DNA from: Raoultibacter phocaeensis
GTDB lineage: Bacteria > Actinomycetota > Coriobacteriia > Coriobacteriales > Eggerthellaceae
Assembly: GCF_901411515.1 (NCBI RefSeq)
Contig: NZ_CABDUX010000002.1
Span: forward strand, 1,612,001 to 1,676,000
Length of the DNA: 64,000 bases
Direction: 5' to 3'
Within the stretch, counting starts at the first letter, position 1. Each line of letters begins with the position of its first letter. Both the position numbers and the translations under genes were made by a program. Positions 7,229 to 19,263 of this stretch are shown one piece after another. The notes under the pieces were generated by a model, which worked only from the letters and a program-made list of their open reading frames with translations, ran no database searches and was not told the DNA's origin.

Positions 7229-9463
7229 TTATTCCTCCCCCTCTACTTTGTAAATCTTGCAGATCGAGCTCTTATAGTTGGATCCGAATCCGCTCTTGCC
7301 GGGGATCCAAGGCAGCGTGTTGTTGATGTTGAGGTCGAACACGTCGTAGAACTTCTCGGGATCGCCCTCGGGGAACCACCAGCCGTGGTCGCACGATACG
7401 ATGCGGCGGTCCATGATGGGAGTGAGCTTCGCCTTGCGCTTCGCGCGTCCCATCGGGCCCTCCATCCACACCCAGTCGCCGTCATTGATGCCGTACTTCG
7501 CAGCGGTCTCAGGATGGATCTCCATGAGCGGCCAGGGGCGGTAGTAGCGCATGCGCTCGATCTGGCGATGCTCGGAGTGGAACATGCCCCAGAAACGCGC
7601 GCCGCTCGTCATGACCAAGGGGAACTCTTCCATGAGCTCAGGCGTCGACGTCGGGCCGGGCTCGGGCTCCTCGAAGTACGGAAGCGGATCGAGGCCTGCT
7701 TGGTTGTAGAAGTTGCTCCACAGCTCGATACGGCCAGTCGGGGTGTTGAAGCCGGGCTTGCCGTCGGCGCGGAGCTTGCCTGTCTTGTAGCGGTAGTACT
7801 CGATGGGCTGGTAGGCAGGCGCCACTTCCTGCAGTTCTTCGAACGACATATCGGTGGGCTTGAGCATGTCGGTGAACATCTCATCCACGTTGTCCCACGG
7901 CCATGCCTCGGGGTTCCACATCTTGCCGAGCTCTAAGTTGATCTGCATGTCTGACTTGCACTCGCCCACGTCGGTCACCTTGTTGATGGTGCTTCCGCGC
8001 TGCGCGCCCGACACGAATGCGATGCCGTTTCTTTCGGGGAATGTCTGAGCGGGCAGGACCACGTCGGCAAGCGCCGCGATCGTCGGGGTCTTGAACAGGT
8101 CGACGACTACGATGAAGTCGAGCTTGTTGAGCGCGTTGTACAGACGGACGGGATCGGCGCCCATGCACGCGATGGGGTTGGTGGTCTGCAGCCATGCGCC
8201 GTGGATCTCGTACGGATCGCCGGTCTCCATGGTCTTCACCGTCTCGTCGGGCTGCGATACCGCAAAGCCGAAGTTGTAGAGCGGGTAATCCTTGATGCCG
8301 ATGCGCTTGGCTTCCTGCTCAGGCCCCAGCACCTCGCGGCCCCAGCCGCCGGCAACCGAGAGGATTTCGGGAGCGACGATCATGCCGCCCGGGCGCTCCA
8401 TGTTGCCCGTGATCTCCCAGAGTGCGAGGATGGCCTGACCTGCCGGCATGGCTTCGCGGGTCATGTCGACGGCGACGCCCCACTGCAGCGTGGAGTTCTT
8501 CGCGTTACCGAGCATGCGTGCGGCGGCGATGATCTTATCCTCGGGCACCCAGGTGATCTCAGAGACGCGCTTCACATCGAACTCGGCAGCTCGTTCCTTG
8601 AGCTCCTCGAAGCCGTAGCACCACTCGTCGACGAACTCGTGATCGTAGAGGTCCTCTTCGATGATGATCTTCATCATGCCGAGCGCGAGCGCGGCGTCGG
8701 TACCGGGCCGCACGCGCAGGTGCAGTTCGGACTTCGACGCGAGCCACGTGACCTTCGGATCGACGGTCACGAGCTTCATGCCGCGCTTCATGAGGTCGAT
8801 GACCCAGTGGCCGTAGAAGCCCTCGATGTTCGACTTGAGCGGGTAGTTACCCCAGACGAACATGACTTCGGGCACTTCGTAGTCGGGATGGTCGTAGCGC
8901 TCGGGGAACTGCTGCGCGGCATCGGGAATCCAAGGATGACCCGTCGTCGCCGCCATGCCGGCGATGCGCGGCAGGTAGCACGCCTGGCCCGAAAGAAGGC
9001 CCGTGTAGTTAGGAGATCCGAACGACCAGGACAAGCGCGTGATGTACGCGGCGATGTCACGACCAGTGCCCTGTGCGAAGATAACGGATTCCGCGCCGTA
9101 CTTCTCCTTCATATCCATGAACTTCTCGGTGATAAGCTCGTAGGCCTCATCCCACGTGATACGCTCCCAGATGTCCTTGCCGCGGTCTTTCGGATCGCGC
9201 TTCATGGGGTACTGCAGGCGCTCTTTGTGGTTGGTTACCTCGGGCACGTCGAGGCAGCGCATGCACAAACGTCCGTCGGTCCACGGGTCCTCCGGATCGC
9301 CCTCGCATTTGACGAGCTTGCCCTCATCGTCCGTATACATGATGACGCCGCAGCCCAAATGGCAGCCCGGACCCGTCCATGCGCACCCGCGTGTAACGTC
9401 GTAGTCCCCCTCGCGATAGTGGAACGGTTTCTCATGGTCTACCAGTTTGTAATCGGTTTCCAT
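7229..9463 (-). CDS. Molybdopterin oxidoreductase catalytic subunit, DMSO reductase superfamily
   Basis: The 744-residue protein has cysteines 27, 34, 38 and 67 placed to hold an N-terminal [4Fe-4S] cluster, although the first spacing (six residues) is longer than usual. The bis-MGD fold follows, with WERITWDEAYELI near 100, GQACYLPRIAG near 160 and a C-terminal dinucleotide domain from about 620 (TSGARFWGMFHSEHRQ). Cys162 is a candidate molybdenum ligand. There is no twin-arginine signal, so the enzyme should be cytoplasmic. The start at 9463 has GAGGAGG directly upstream. The layout (catalytic subunit, small ferredoxin, membrane protein, neighbouring transmembrane LuxR gene) resembles catechol dehydroxylase-type loci of Eggerthella and Gordonibacter. 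The true substrate cannot be read from the sequence. Confidence 0.92.
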   Translation of the reverse strand: METDYKLVDHEKPFHYREGDYDVTRGCAWTGPGCHLGCGVIMYTDDEGKLVKCEGDPEDPWTDGRLCMRCLDVPEVTNHKERLQYPMKRDPKDRGKDIWERITWDEAYELITEKFMDMKEKYGAESVIFAQGTGRDIAAYITRLSWSFGSPNYTGLLSGQACYLPRIAGMAATTGHPWIPDAAQQFPERYDHPDYEVPEVMFVWGNYPLKSNIEGFYGHWVIDLMKRGMKLVTVDPKVTWLASKSELHLRVRPGTDAALALGMMKIIIEEDLYDHEFVDEWCYGFEELKERAAEFDVKRVSEITWVPEDKIIAAARMLGNAKNSTLQWGVAVDMTREAMPAGQAILALWEITGNMERPGGMIVAPEILSVAGGWGREVLGPEQEAKRIGIKDYPLYNFGFAVSQPDETVKTMETGDPYEIHGAWLQTTNPIACMGADPVRLYNALNKLDFIVVVDLFKTPTIAALADVVLPAQTFPERNGIAFVSGAQRGSTINKVTDVGECKSDMQINLELGKMWNPEAWPWDNVDEMFTDMLKPTDMSFEELQEVAPAYQPIEYYRYKTGKLRADGKPGFNTPTGRIELWSNFYNQAGLDPLPYFEEPEPGPTSTPELMEEFPLVMTSGARFWGMFHSEHRQIERMRYYRPWPLMEIHPETAAKYGINDGDWVWMEGPMGRAKRKAKLTPIMDRRIVSCDHGWWFPEGDPEKFYDVFDLNINNTLPWIPGKSGFGSNYKSSICKIYKVEGEE

Positions 9464-9549
9464 TCCTACCTCCTCAAGCTTTCTTCCTCGTCTTGCACGA
9501 CATCCGAAGCGCATCGCAATCGCATGGTGCCCCGGATTTGAGAATGGTC

Positions 9550-9574
9550 GGCGGCTGCCCTGAAAGCTGCCGCC
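9550..9574. promoter_or_regulatory. Candidate operator between the molybdoenzyme operon and its LuxR gene
   Basis: GGCGGC at 9550 and GCCGCC at 9569 form an inverted repeat in the 192-base divergent intergenic region. The spacing fits a dimeric regulator, but the composition is GC-rich like the genome, so chance is possible. Confidence 0.35.
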
Positions 9575-9655
9575 GCGCACCCTCAACTTGTCTTTACTCT
9601 AGAGACCGCGTATCATGAACGCCATCGACCGATCGACTGGTTTTTACGGGGGAAC

Positions 9656-11179
9656 ATGCGAAACGAACCTATGGAAAAAAGCATGAGTGCCGAAGTTTTC
9701 CCACGTCAATCGCTATCATCGGCACTTCTCCTCGTAGCGGTCGGCGGGTTTTCGCTCTTCTGGGCGGTCTTTCTTTCCATGCTGATGCGCAACTCGTTTC
9801 TCGATGTCGATATCGAGAACCTCTGGCATCATCTCGTATTGAGAATCGCCTTTTTCATCGGGTTCGGCCTATGCAGCTTCGCGCTGTCGCGCACCGCCGA
9901 CGGCACCATCGGAAAGCGGCGGCGGGGCGCCATGTACGCTCTCGTCGTGCTGTTCTCGGTGATCGCAGCGGCTTCTTCTGCGTCGTATTTCGTCACGCAA
10001 ACGGCTCATGCCCTGCCGTTCGATCTCGTTGCATGGGCGCTTTCGGGCATTGGGTTGTGCTGTTTGTTCTTTCTCTGGATCGAAGCGGTTGCTGCCGTCT
10101 CGCCCTCGTCGACCGTGAAATGCCTCGCGCTTTCCGTCGTGTGCGGAAGCGGCTTCTACCTCATCATCACCATGCTTCCCTCCCCCTTCAACATCGCCAT
10201 GCTCGCCGTATGCCCGCTTATCAGCCTCGGCATCCTCAAGGCCATGCCGCAAAGCGGCGAGCAGCCCGAAGCCGCTGAAATTCCCTTGAGCGAATCGAAG
10301 AAGAACGCCCATCTGTCGGGGGCGTTCGGCGCGATCTACGTGATATACGGCATCGTATTCGGCTTGGGAGCAGGATCGATCACCCAGATCGCGGGCGATG
10401 CGACGCTGTTCGTGGGCATCGCCGCGCTCACGGCACTCGGAGCGCTCGCAGCGTTCGGCTTCATGACGCGTTTTTCGGGCCGCATCGAGCAGGGCAACAT
10501 GCTCAAGATGGTGTTCCCGTTTCTCGTGATCGCGCTCGTGCCCATGTCGTTCATGTCCGATATGGTCTATGCGCTCTGCAACCTGCTGCTCATGGGCGCG
10601 TACGTGTTTCTGCTCTTATCGAGCATCGCGTTCGAGCTCCAGACGGCCCGCGCACGACGCGCGTCGTACCTGTTCTTTGTCGGCATGAGCCAAACGGCGC
10701 TTTCGGCCGGCCTCGCCGTAGGCTACGGGCTCGGGCTGCTGGCTTCGGGCACGGGAGCCGTGAACCTCTCGGTGCTCTCGGGTATCGCGCTTGGCCTTGT
10801 CGTCCTGCTTGCCGCGTTCGTCACGTTCGCGCCGATCGAAAGGCCCCTGATGCACGAAGCGGTTGCTCCCGAGGCCCAAGGCGATGCGCAGCAGGACGAA
10901 GCCGACACAGGCGACCGCGACGTCGACCACGAGCAGGGCCACTGGAAGGCGAGCTGTACGGCCCTCGCAGAGCGCTACGGGCTCTCGCCGCGCGAAACCG
11001 AGGTGTTCTTCTACCTTGCGAAGGGACGCGGCATCGAGCACATCCAAAACCAGCTCTACATTTCGAGCCATACGGTCAAAACGCATACCTACAACATCTA
11101 CCGCAAGATGAACATCGGCTCACGCGAAGAGCTTCTCGACCTCATCGAGGCCGAGAAGCAAACGCTGCGCGGCGAATGA
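9656..11179 (+). CDS. Transmembrane LuxR-family transcriptional regulator
   Basis: The 507-residue protein has an MFS-like membrane domain of about 12 helices (residues 20-400), an acidic linker (EAQGDAQQDEADTGD) and a C-terminal LuxR helix-turn-helix. The latter reads YGLSPRETEVFFYLAKGR followed by YISSHTVKTHTYNIYRKM. There is no receiver domain, so the membrane part presumably senses a ligand. Transmembrane LuxR regulators beside molybdoenzyme operons are known in Eggerthella lenta, where they induce catechol dehydroxylation. This gene is divergent from the molybdoenzyme operon and should control it. The start at 9656 has a G-run just ahead; ATGs at 9671 and 9683 are alternatives. Confidence 0.9.
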   Translation: MRNEPMEKSMSAEVFPRQSLSSALLLVAVGGFSLFWAVFLSMLMRNSFLDVDIENLWHHLVLRIAFFIGFGLCSFALSRTADGTIGKRRRGAMYALVVLFSVIAAASSASYFVTQTAHALPFDLVAWALSGIGLCCLFFLWIEAVAAVSPSSTVKCLALSVVCGSGFYLIITMLPSPFNIAMLAVCPLISLGILKAMPQSGEQPEAAEIPLSESKKNAHLSGAFGAIYVIYGIVFGLGAGSITQIAGDATLFVGIAALTALGALAAFGFMTRFSGRIEQGNMLKMVFPFLVIALVPMSFMSDMVYALCNLLLMGAYVFLLLSSIAFELQTARARRASYLFFVGMSQTALSAGLAVGYGLGLLASGTGAVNLSVLSGIALGLVVLLAAFVTFAPIERPLMHEAVAPEAQGDAQQDEADTGDRDVDHEQGHWKASCTALAERYGLSPRETEVFFYLAKGRGIEHIQNQLYISSHTVKTHTYNIYRKMNIGSREELLDLIEAEKQTLRGE

Positions 11180-11284
11180 CCGCAGCCGCGCACCCGCCGC
11201 GACGGCTGTAGCCTCCGCCCCCGCTCACGCGGGCGCATGGACGGCTGTCTCGCGCCGTCGTCTGCCGGAGTCGGTACCTGCTGC

Positions 11285-12625
11285 CTACGACTGCTCGAAC
11301 GCCGGCTTCGCCGCAGCGGCCTTCACCCGCGTGCAGTGCCGTCTTCGCAGAAGCACCCCCGCCACGCAAGCGAGAATCATCTGCACGACGGTTACCGACA
11401 GCCAGATGCCGTCGAGACCGGCAAGCCGCGCCAAACCGAACACCACGAGCACCACGAGGACCGCCTCACCGTACACGATCGTATTCGAGGCCCGCGCATC
11501 GTCGACCGCGTAGAAGTACGATGTCGACGCATGGGTGAACCCGTAGAAGATGTAGGCTATCGAGAAGATGGGGAGCGCCCACGCGACGAGCACGGCCGCG
11601 TCTCCCGTTGCACCGAACAGCAGCGGTATCTCTTCACGGAAGGCGAACATGGCCGCAAGGCCGAGCACGCCGATGCTGATGGTGATGAGATAGTTCGTGT
11701 TACGGAACCGCCGCACGCCGTCGGCGTCGCCCGCGCCGTAGTGTTTCGAGATGAGCGGCTGGCTGCCGTCGCCGACGCCCTGGATGAGCATCTGGATCAC
11801 GCAAGCGGTATACGCGATGACCGCATACGCGGCAACCGCCGTTTCGCCGCCGTATGCGACCGCGTTCACGTTGATGGCCACAACGGTTGCCTCGGGCAGC
11901 AGCGTGAGCCCGAACGGCGCGAGGCCAAGCTTGAGCACGTGCGCGGCGATGCCGCCGTCGATGCGCAGATCGCGCCCCGCGATGCGGTTTCTCTTCAGCA
12001 GGAAGAACACCGCCACGAGTACGAACGCAGCAACCTGAGAGAGCACCGTCGCAAGTGCGGCACCAGCGGTCCCCCATCCGAAGAGGATCACGAACACATA
12101 GTCCAACACCACGTTCATGAGACCGGCGAACACCTGCACCACCATAGCGTAAGCCACCTTGCCCTGGTTGCGGATGAGCGGCGTGCAGCCGGTTACGAAT
12201 ATCTGGAACGGCACGCCCCATGCAATGACGGCAATGTAGGAAACCGCCTGGGAAAGCGTCTCCCCCCTGCCGCCGAGTGCGGTAAGGATGGGTTCTGCAA
12301 ACAGGAAAAGCGCAGCCATAATGGGAAGCGCTGCAACGAGCAGCATGAGAAACGTCGTACCCACGGCGCACCGCGACTTGGCATCGTCTGCCGCACCCTT
12401 CGCGATGGACGAGATAACGCCGCCGCCCATGCCAATGCCGGTACCGATTGCCATGACGAGCGCAACAAGCGGAAACGCCACGTTGATCCCGGCTAGTCCC
12501 GCATTTCCCACCGCATGGCCTACAAACACGCCGTCGACAATGCTGTAAACGCTTGCCAGCGTGAACGTGAGCATCGTAGGCACGATGTACTTGAGGTATT
12601 CCCTCACCATAGAACGCGTAATCAT
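11285..12625 (-). CDS. MATE family efflux transporter
   Basis: A 446-residue, 12-helix transporter of the MOP/MATE superfamily. The N-terminal segment shows the family pattern P-T-x5-L-A-S-V-Y-S-I-V-D-G-V-F-V-G-H (residues 12-35), then NVAFPLVALVMAIGTGIGMGG. The second half repeats the fold, with QMLIQGVGDGSQPLISKHYG near residue 280. MATE proteins export cationic drugs or metabolites using a sodium or proton gradient. The start at 12625 has GGAAG six bases upstream. The gene is divergent from a MerR regulator with a MerR-type operator between them, so the regulator probably controls this pump. The substrate is unknown. Confidence 0.92.
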   Translation of the reverse strand: MITRSMVREYLKYIVPTMLTFTLASVYSIVDGVFVGHAVGNAGLAGINVAFPLVALVMAIGTGIGMGGGVISSIAKGAADDAKSRCAVGTTFLMLLVAALPIMAALFLFAEPILTALGGRGETLSQAVSYIAVIAWGVPFQIFVTGCTPLIRNQGKVAYAMVVQVFAGLMNVVLDYVFVILFGWGTAGAALATVLSQVAAFVLVAVFFLLKRNRIAGRDLRIDGGIAAHVLKLGLAPFGLTLLPEATVVAINVNAVAYGGETAVAAYAVIAYTACVIQMLIQGVGDGSQPLISKHYGAGDADGVRRFRNTNYLITISIGVLGLAAMFAFREEIPLLFGATGDAAVLVAWALPIFSIAYIFYGFTHASTSYFYAVDDARASNTIVYGEAVLVVLVVFGLARLAGLDGIWLSVTVVQMILACVAGVLLRRRHCTRVKAAAAKPAFEQS

Positions 12626-12679
12626 GATTCACTTCCGTTACGTTGTTGCTTGATTTTTGTCCAGGTGATACTCTAAACC

Positions 12680-12694
12680 TTAAAGTAACTTTAA
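12680..12694. promoter_or_regulatory. MerR-type operator
   Basis: TTAAAGTAACTTTAA is a perfect palindrome (7 + 1 + 7) in the 89-base gap between the MATE and MerR genes. Palindromes of the form CTTTAAAGTTACTTTAAG are the classic sites of MerR-family proteins, placed inside long-spacer promoters. It should serve one or both divergent promoters. Confidence 0.75.
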
Positions 12695-12714
12695 TGTAAA
12701 GGGAGCAATTCGCC

Positions 12715-13605
12715 ATGTTCTCCGAATCTCCAAATACCACGTTGTACGATGATAAAACCGCGAAACGCTATGACATCAAAGACGCGGCCCGCTACCTCGA
12801 CATCGCACCTTCGACGCTGCGCTATTGGGAAAGCGAAGGGCTCGTGCGCTCAGAGCGCAATCCTGAAAACGACTATCGCCAGTATTCGCTTCACAGCCTC
12901 ATCGATGCGAGCGAGATCGCCTTTTATCGTCAGATCGGTGTTCCGGTGAAGGAACTGAAGCACTATCATGCGCTCACCGTGGACGCGCTCGATGAAGCGC
13001 TGGAGCGTACCGAGGCGAGCATCGAGCGTCGCATGGCCGAGCTTGCGGCTTCGCGCGAGCGGCTTGCGAAACAGCGTGGCCTCAACGCGCAAGCCGAAGC
13101 GCTCCGATCAGCCGGCATGCGCCCGAGAACGCCGAGCATCGATCGGCTCGTCGCCATAGAGTACGACAATCCCCTGCATTGGATGCTGCTCGTCGACGAG
13201 CCGTGGCGCTACGGCCTGTTCATCGACGCCGCCGATCCCGACACCGCACTCGAAGGCATCGTCGAGGGGCCGGCGGCACAGGGCGATGCGGATGTTCGGC
13301 TCGCAGGCGTTTCGGGGGGAAGCGCATCGAGCGAACCTACGGGCGAAAGCACCTCGGTCCTCTGGGAGTGCCGCAAACGAGGGCATCGCCAGCCGAGCCT
13401 CGAGTGCCTGCTTCGCATCGCCCCGTACGGCAGCACATCGAACGTGCAGGATCTTCTCTCGAAAGCCTCGCAACGCGGCATAAACCCCACCGCCATCGTA
13501 GCAACCTATCTCGTCACCGGTGCTGAAACCTCCGACGGACCCCGCTGGGACTACTACCACGCCTGGATAATCGGCGACGAACGCGATAACGTTGTACCGC
13601 GCTGA
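12715..13605 (+). CDS. MerR family transcriptional regulator
   Basis: The 296-residue protein opens with a MerR winged helix-turn-helix (YDIKDAARYLDIAPSTLRYW, then ESEGLVRSERNPENDYRQYS, residues 18-65), followed by a dimerising coiled coil to about residue 125. The remaining 170 residues form an effector domain that may be GyrI-like; it contains a variable Gly/Ser-rich stretch near 205 (GVSGGSASSEPTGESTS). The start at 12715 has AAGGGAG eight bases upstream. Family members bend a long-spacer promoter when they bind a ligand, often a drug. Its divergent partner is a MATE pump, so drug-responsive control of efflux is the likely role. The ligand is not predictable. Confidence 0.88.
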   Translation: MFSESPNTTLYDDKTAKRYDIKDAARYLDIAPSTLRYWESEGLVRSERNPENDYRQYSLHSLIDASEIAFYRQIGVPVKELKHYHALTVDALDEALERTEASIERRMAELAASRERLAKQRGLNAQAEALRSAGMRPRTPSIDRLVAIEYDNPLHWMLLVDEPWRYGLFIDAADPDTALEGIVEGPAAQGDADVRLAGVSGGSASSEPTGESTSVLWECRKRGHRQPSLECLLRIAPYGSTSNVQDLLSKASQRGINPTAIVATYLVTGAETSDGPRWDYYHAWIIGDERDNVVPR

Positions 13606-13656
13606 AGTTTGCATGCATACCACACTGAAACTCTGCGGTTCGCTGGTAACCCGGGA

Positions 13657-14008
13657 TTGATGCAGCCCCGCATGGCGCCAAACTGCGATCCGACGCTTTG
13701 GCGCTCCGAGCGGGTATATGTCAATGGCGGTTTAACGGCGGAATGGCTTCCTTTTACACAGTTTCTCACGTTGTGTTGCGCTCGGAGCCCTGATGTTGCA
13801 GAACGGCTACCGCCCAGCACGGACTCACGGGTTGTTTCTGCAGGTGGCTTGTAAAGAATAGCCTGATCGAAAGGAATTCAGGCTGCTACAGCGCAACACA
13901 ACGCGGAAAACCGTGCAGATTGGGGCCATTCCGCCGCCGAGTCAGTATTGATGCGACCTCGCATGGCACCGATGGCGATCCGATGCTGGCGCTTCGAACG
14001 GGCACATG
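13657..14008. repeat. Diverged intergenic repeat in direct and inverted copies
   Basis: A stretch of about 62 bases beginning TTGATGC is present directly at 13657-13720 and 13948-14008, at roughly three-quarters identity. A second stretch of 46 bases occurs at 13737-13782 and, as a reverse complement, at 13890-13935; it starts AGCGCAACACAACG and ends GCCATTCCGCC. The two modules thus appear in opposite relative order, as if one half had been inverted. No transposase is present. Confidence 0.65.
13860..13884. repeat. Hairpin in the middle of the repeat region
   Basis: AGCCTGA and TCAGGCT form perfect 7-bp arms around 11 bases. It separates the two inverted repeat modules. Confidence 0.5.
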
Positions 14009-14226
14009 CCGATCCTGGTATAGCAGCGGGTTCTGCGGGGCATGCCGCTGCGAGCCAACGTGTCGATCTCGTCACTTCGCTCCGGCTGGGCATCGGACGG
14101 CACCGTCGGCTCGGGCTAGGCATCGGACGGCTCCGTCGGCTCGGGCTGGTGCCTGCCCGCCATGACGCGCCCGCCGTGCGTCCAAACAGTCCCAAGCACC
14201 CATGCGCAAGCAGGCATCCTGCAACG

Positions 14227-14256
14227 AAAAAGGCCCCGGGATCGCTCCCGAGGCCT
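14227..14256 (-). terminator. Rho-independent terminator of the atp operon
   Basis: Read on the minus strand, AGGCCTCGGGA pairs with TCCCGGGGCCT-like sequence around a GCGA loop, followed by TTTTT. It lies 36 bases past the atpC stop. Confidence 0.9.
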
Positions 14257-14291
14257 CAACCGATTCAATGCTAGCGGATCGTGCGCGCGTG

Positions 14292-14698
14292 TTACTCGAC
14301 TGCGGCGATCTGCAGTTTGCACCAGGCAATGTCCGAGCTAAGCGGAGTCTTTCTGGCTTCCTCTTCGGAGAGCGCCGCAAGCTGGGCCTCGAGTTCGCCG
14401 AGCTTTTCGCGGGCGGCTGCCGCGTCGATATCAGACACCGGAAGCGCGCGGTCGGCAAGGATGATAACCTTATCACCCGTCACCTCGACATACCCGCCCT
14501 GCAGTGCAAAGCGCTGCTTGTCGCCGCCCTCTTTTTCGCGCTGGATGCGGACGATACCGTCCGCGAGCGCTGAAACCAGCGGCACGTGGCCGTGCAGATA
14601 ACCCATTTCGCCTTCGACGCCGGGTACGACCACCATATATGCTTCGTCGGAGTAAAGCTTAGCCGCAGGAGTCACGATGTCGCATATCAGCTTTGCCA

Positions 14699-14699
<1 letters not shown>
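14292..14699 (-). CDS. atpC: ATP synthase F1 subunit epsilon
   Basis: The 135-residue protein is the epsilon subunit of the central stalk, which couples rotation to catalysis and restrains ATP hydrolysis. The N-terminal beta-barrel shows the hallmark sequence VVPGVEGEMGYLHGHVPLVSAL, covering residues 23-45. A C-terminal helical hairpin follows from about residue 90 (DAAAAREKLGELEAQLAALS). Length is normal. Its ATG overlaps the stop of atpD by one base (TAATG), so translation is coupled. It is the last gene of the operon and is followed by a strong terminator. Confidence 0.96.
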
Positions 14700-16141
<1,442 letters not shown>

Positions 16142-17101
16142 TTAATCCTCCAATGCCGCGGCGCCGCCAACGATCTCCGAAATCTCGGTGGTGATGGCGC
16201 CCTGGCGAACACGGTTGTACAATCTGGTCAAAGAATCGACCATGTCGTTAGCATTATCGGTTGCCGACTTCATTGCCGTACGGCGAGCACCCTGCTCGGC
16301 AGCGGCAGAATCGAGCAGCGCGTGGTAAAGGGTGGTCCGAACGTATGCCGGGAGCAGCCTATCGAGAACGGTCGCGGCGTCAGGCTCGAACACGACATCG
16401 CCCGGAAGAGCGTCGCGCGAACGGTTGACCTGCAGCCTTTCCGCCTCAGAGGTCGCCTCGTCCGGGTGATCGCCCGAAGGCATGACCACGTTGTCGGCTA
16501 TCTCCCCGAGCAAAACCTCCGAGTCGATCGGCAAGACGAGCTCTTGGCGCAGCACCTGTTCGGCCGCATTCTTCGCATGGTTGAACACGACGATGACCTC
16601 GTCGAGGCTCCCATCGACGTACCCTGCGATAGCGTACGTTGCAAGCGCGGCGGCCTCGTCGACCGTCGGGTCGGCGGACAGATCCTTGAACTCGATGACC
16701 GGCTCGATCTTGCGGTAGTTGAAATAGCCGATGGCCTTTTTCCCGCAGGCGGCGATATGGACGTTCGCGCCTTGCGCGCTCTTCTCCTTGATGAGGCGCT
16801 CGACGTGACGCAGCACGTTGCTGTTGAAGCCGCCCGCAAGGCCTCGGTCCGACACGATGACTACAACGAGCACGTTTTTCACTTCGTCATGCTTTTGCAG
16901 CAAGGCGTTCTCAGAGCCACCTACACGCTCGGCGACGTTCGCCAGAATCTCAACCATGGAGATGGAGTACGGCGTGGCCGCGACGGCGCGCTCGGTTGCG
17001 CGACGGATCTTGGCAGCAGCGACCATCTCCATGGTGCGCGTGATCTGCTTCGTCGAAGAGACGGATTTGATTCGTCTTTCTATGTCGTGAAGGTTGGGCA
17101 T
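16142..17101 (-). CDS. atpG: ATP synthase F1 subunit gamma
   Basis: The rotating central shaft, 319 residues. The N-terminal helix shows the family start RIKSVSSTKQITRTMEMVAAAK, covering residues 9-30. The central domain has VVIVSDRGLAGGFNSNVLR, and the C-terminal helix has ATDNANDMVDSLTRLYNRVR followed by QGAITTEISEIVGGA, the conserved end. It is slightly longer than the usual 285-295 residues owing to a central insertion around residues 195-225 (GDHPDEATSEAERLQVNRSR). The gene starts 12 bases after atpA and abuts atpD. Confidence 0.97.
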   Translation of the reverse strand: MPNLHDIERRIKSVSSTKQITRTMEMVAAAKIRRATERAVAATPYSISMVEILANVAERVGGSENALLQKHDEVKNVLVVVIVSDRGLAGGFNSNVLRHVERLIKEKSAQGANVHIAACGKKAIGYFNYRKIEPVIEFKDLSADPTVDEAAALATYAIAGYVDGSLDEVIVVFNHAKNAAEQVLRQELVLPIDSEVLLGEIADNVVMPSGDHPDEATSEAERLQVNRSRDALPGDVVFEPDAATVLDRLLPAYVRTTLYHALLDSAAAEQGARRTAMKSATDNANDMVDSLTRLYNRVRQGAITTEISEIVGGAAALED

Positions 17102-17113
17102 GATCTACCTGCC

Positions 17114-18684
<1,571 letters not shown>

Positions 18685-18691
<7 letters not shown>

Positions 18692-19263
18692 TCACCTCCA
18701 TCTGTTGATAGTTTTAGCACGTTGCGAGCGCTTTCGAGCTGCGACAGGACGCTTGCGTCGATGCGCTTGCCGTTTGCACTCATGATAACGCCGCCCAAAA
18801 TGGACTTGTCGATGTGCTCGCGCAACACGACGTCGGTGCCCAGATCGGCTTCGGCTTTCTTGCGTATGACCTCGCGCAGGTTCTCGTCGAGGGGCACCAC
18901 GGTCGTGACGTCCACTACGGCGATGTTCAGCTTGCTCTCGATCTGCTCCTCGTAGCTGTTCAGCACGCGAGGAAGCAGTGCGATGTCTCCGCGCTCCGCC
19001 ATAACGGCCAGCACGTCCGCGAGCACCTTCTCGTAGGGGGCGAACACGCCCCGGGCGATCTCGATGCGCTGTTCGGGCGTGTAGGTCGTATCTTCCAGAG
19101 CGTTGGAAAGATCCATGTTCGAACGCATGAAGCCGACGATTTGCTCAGCTTGGTCGCGCACCTCGAGCACGGCGTCCTGTCCGCCCGCCTCCGCAGCAGC
19201 GTCCAGAAGGACGCTCGCGTAGGTGGCTACTTCTTCCTTGATGACAAGACGGTTAGTTGGCAT
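18685..19263 (-). CDS. atpH: ATP synthase F1 subunit delta
   Basis: The 192-residue OSCP/delta subunit joins F1 to the peripheral stalk. It has the N-terminal helical domain and the conserved C-terminal region: [19 protein letters not shown], then [20 protein letters not shown], which matches the family signature for G-G-x-x-I-x-x-G-x-x-x-D-x-S. The start overlaps the atpF end by 11 bases, which suggests coupling. Confidence 0.96.

Larger units (their letters stand above)
13606..14226. other. Repeat-bearing intergenic stretch, no supported gene
   Basis: This lies between the MerR gene and the terminator of the atp operon. It is built of diverged direct and inverted repeats plus a short hairpin, all listed separately. 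Open frames here simply read through the repeats. Confidence 0.65.
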
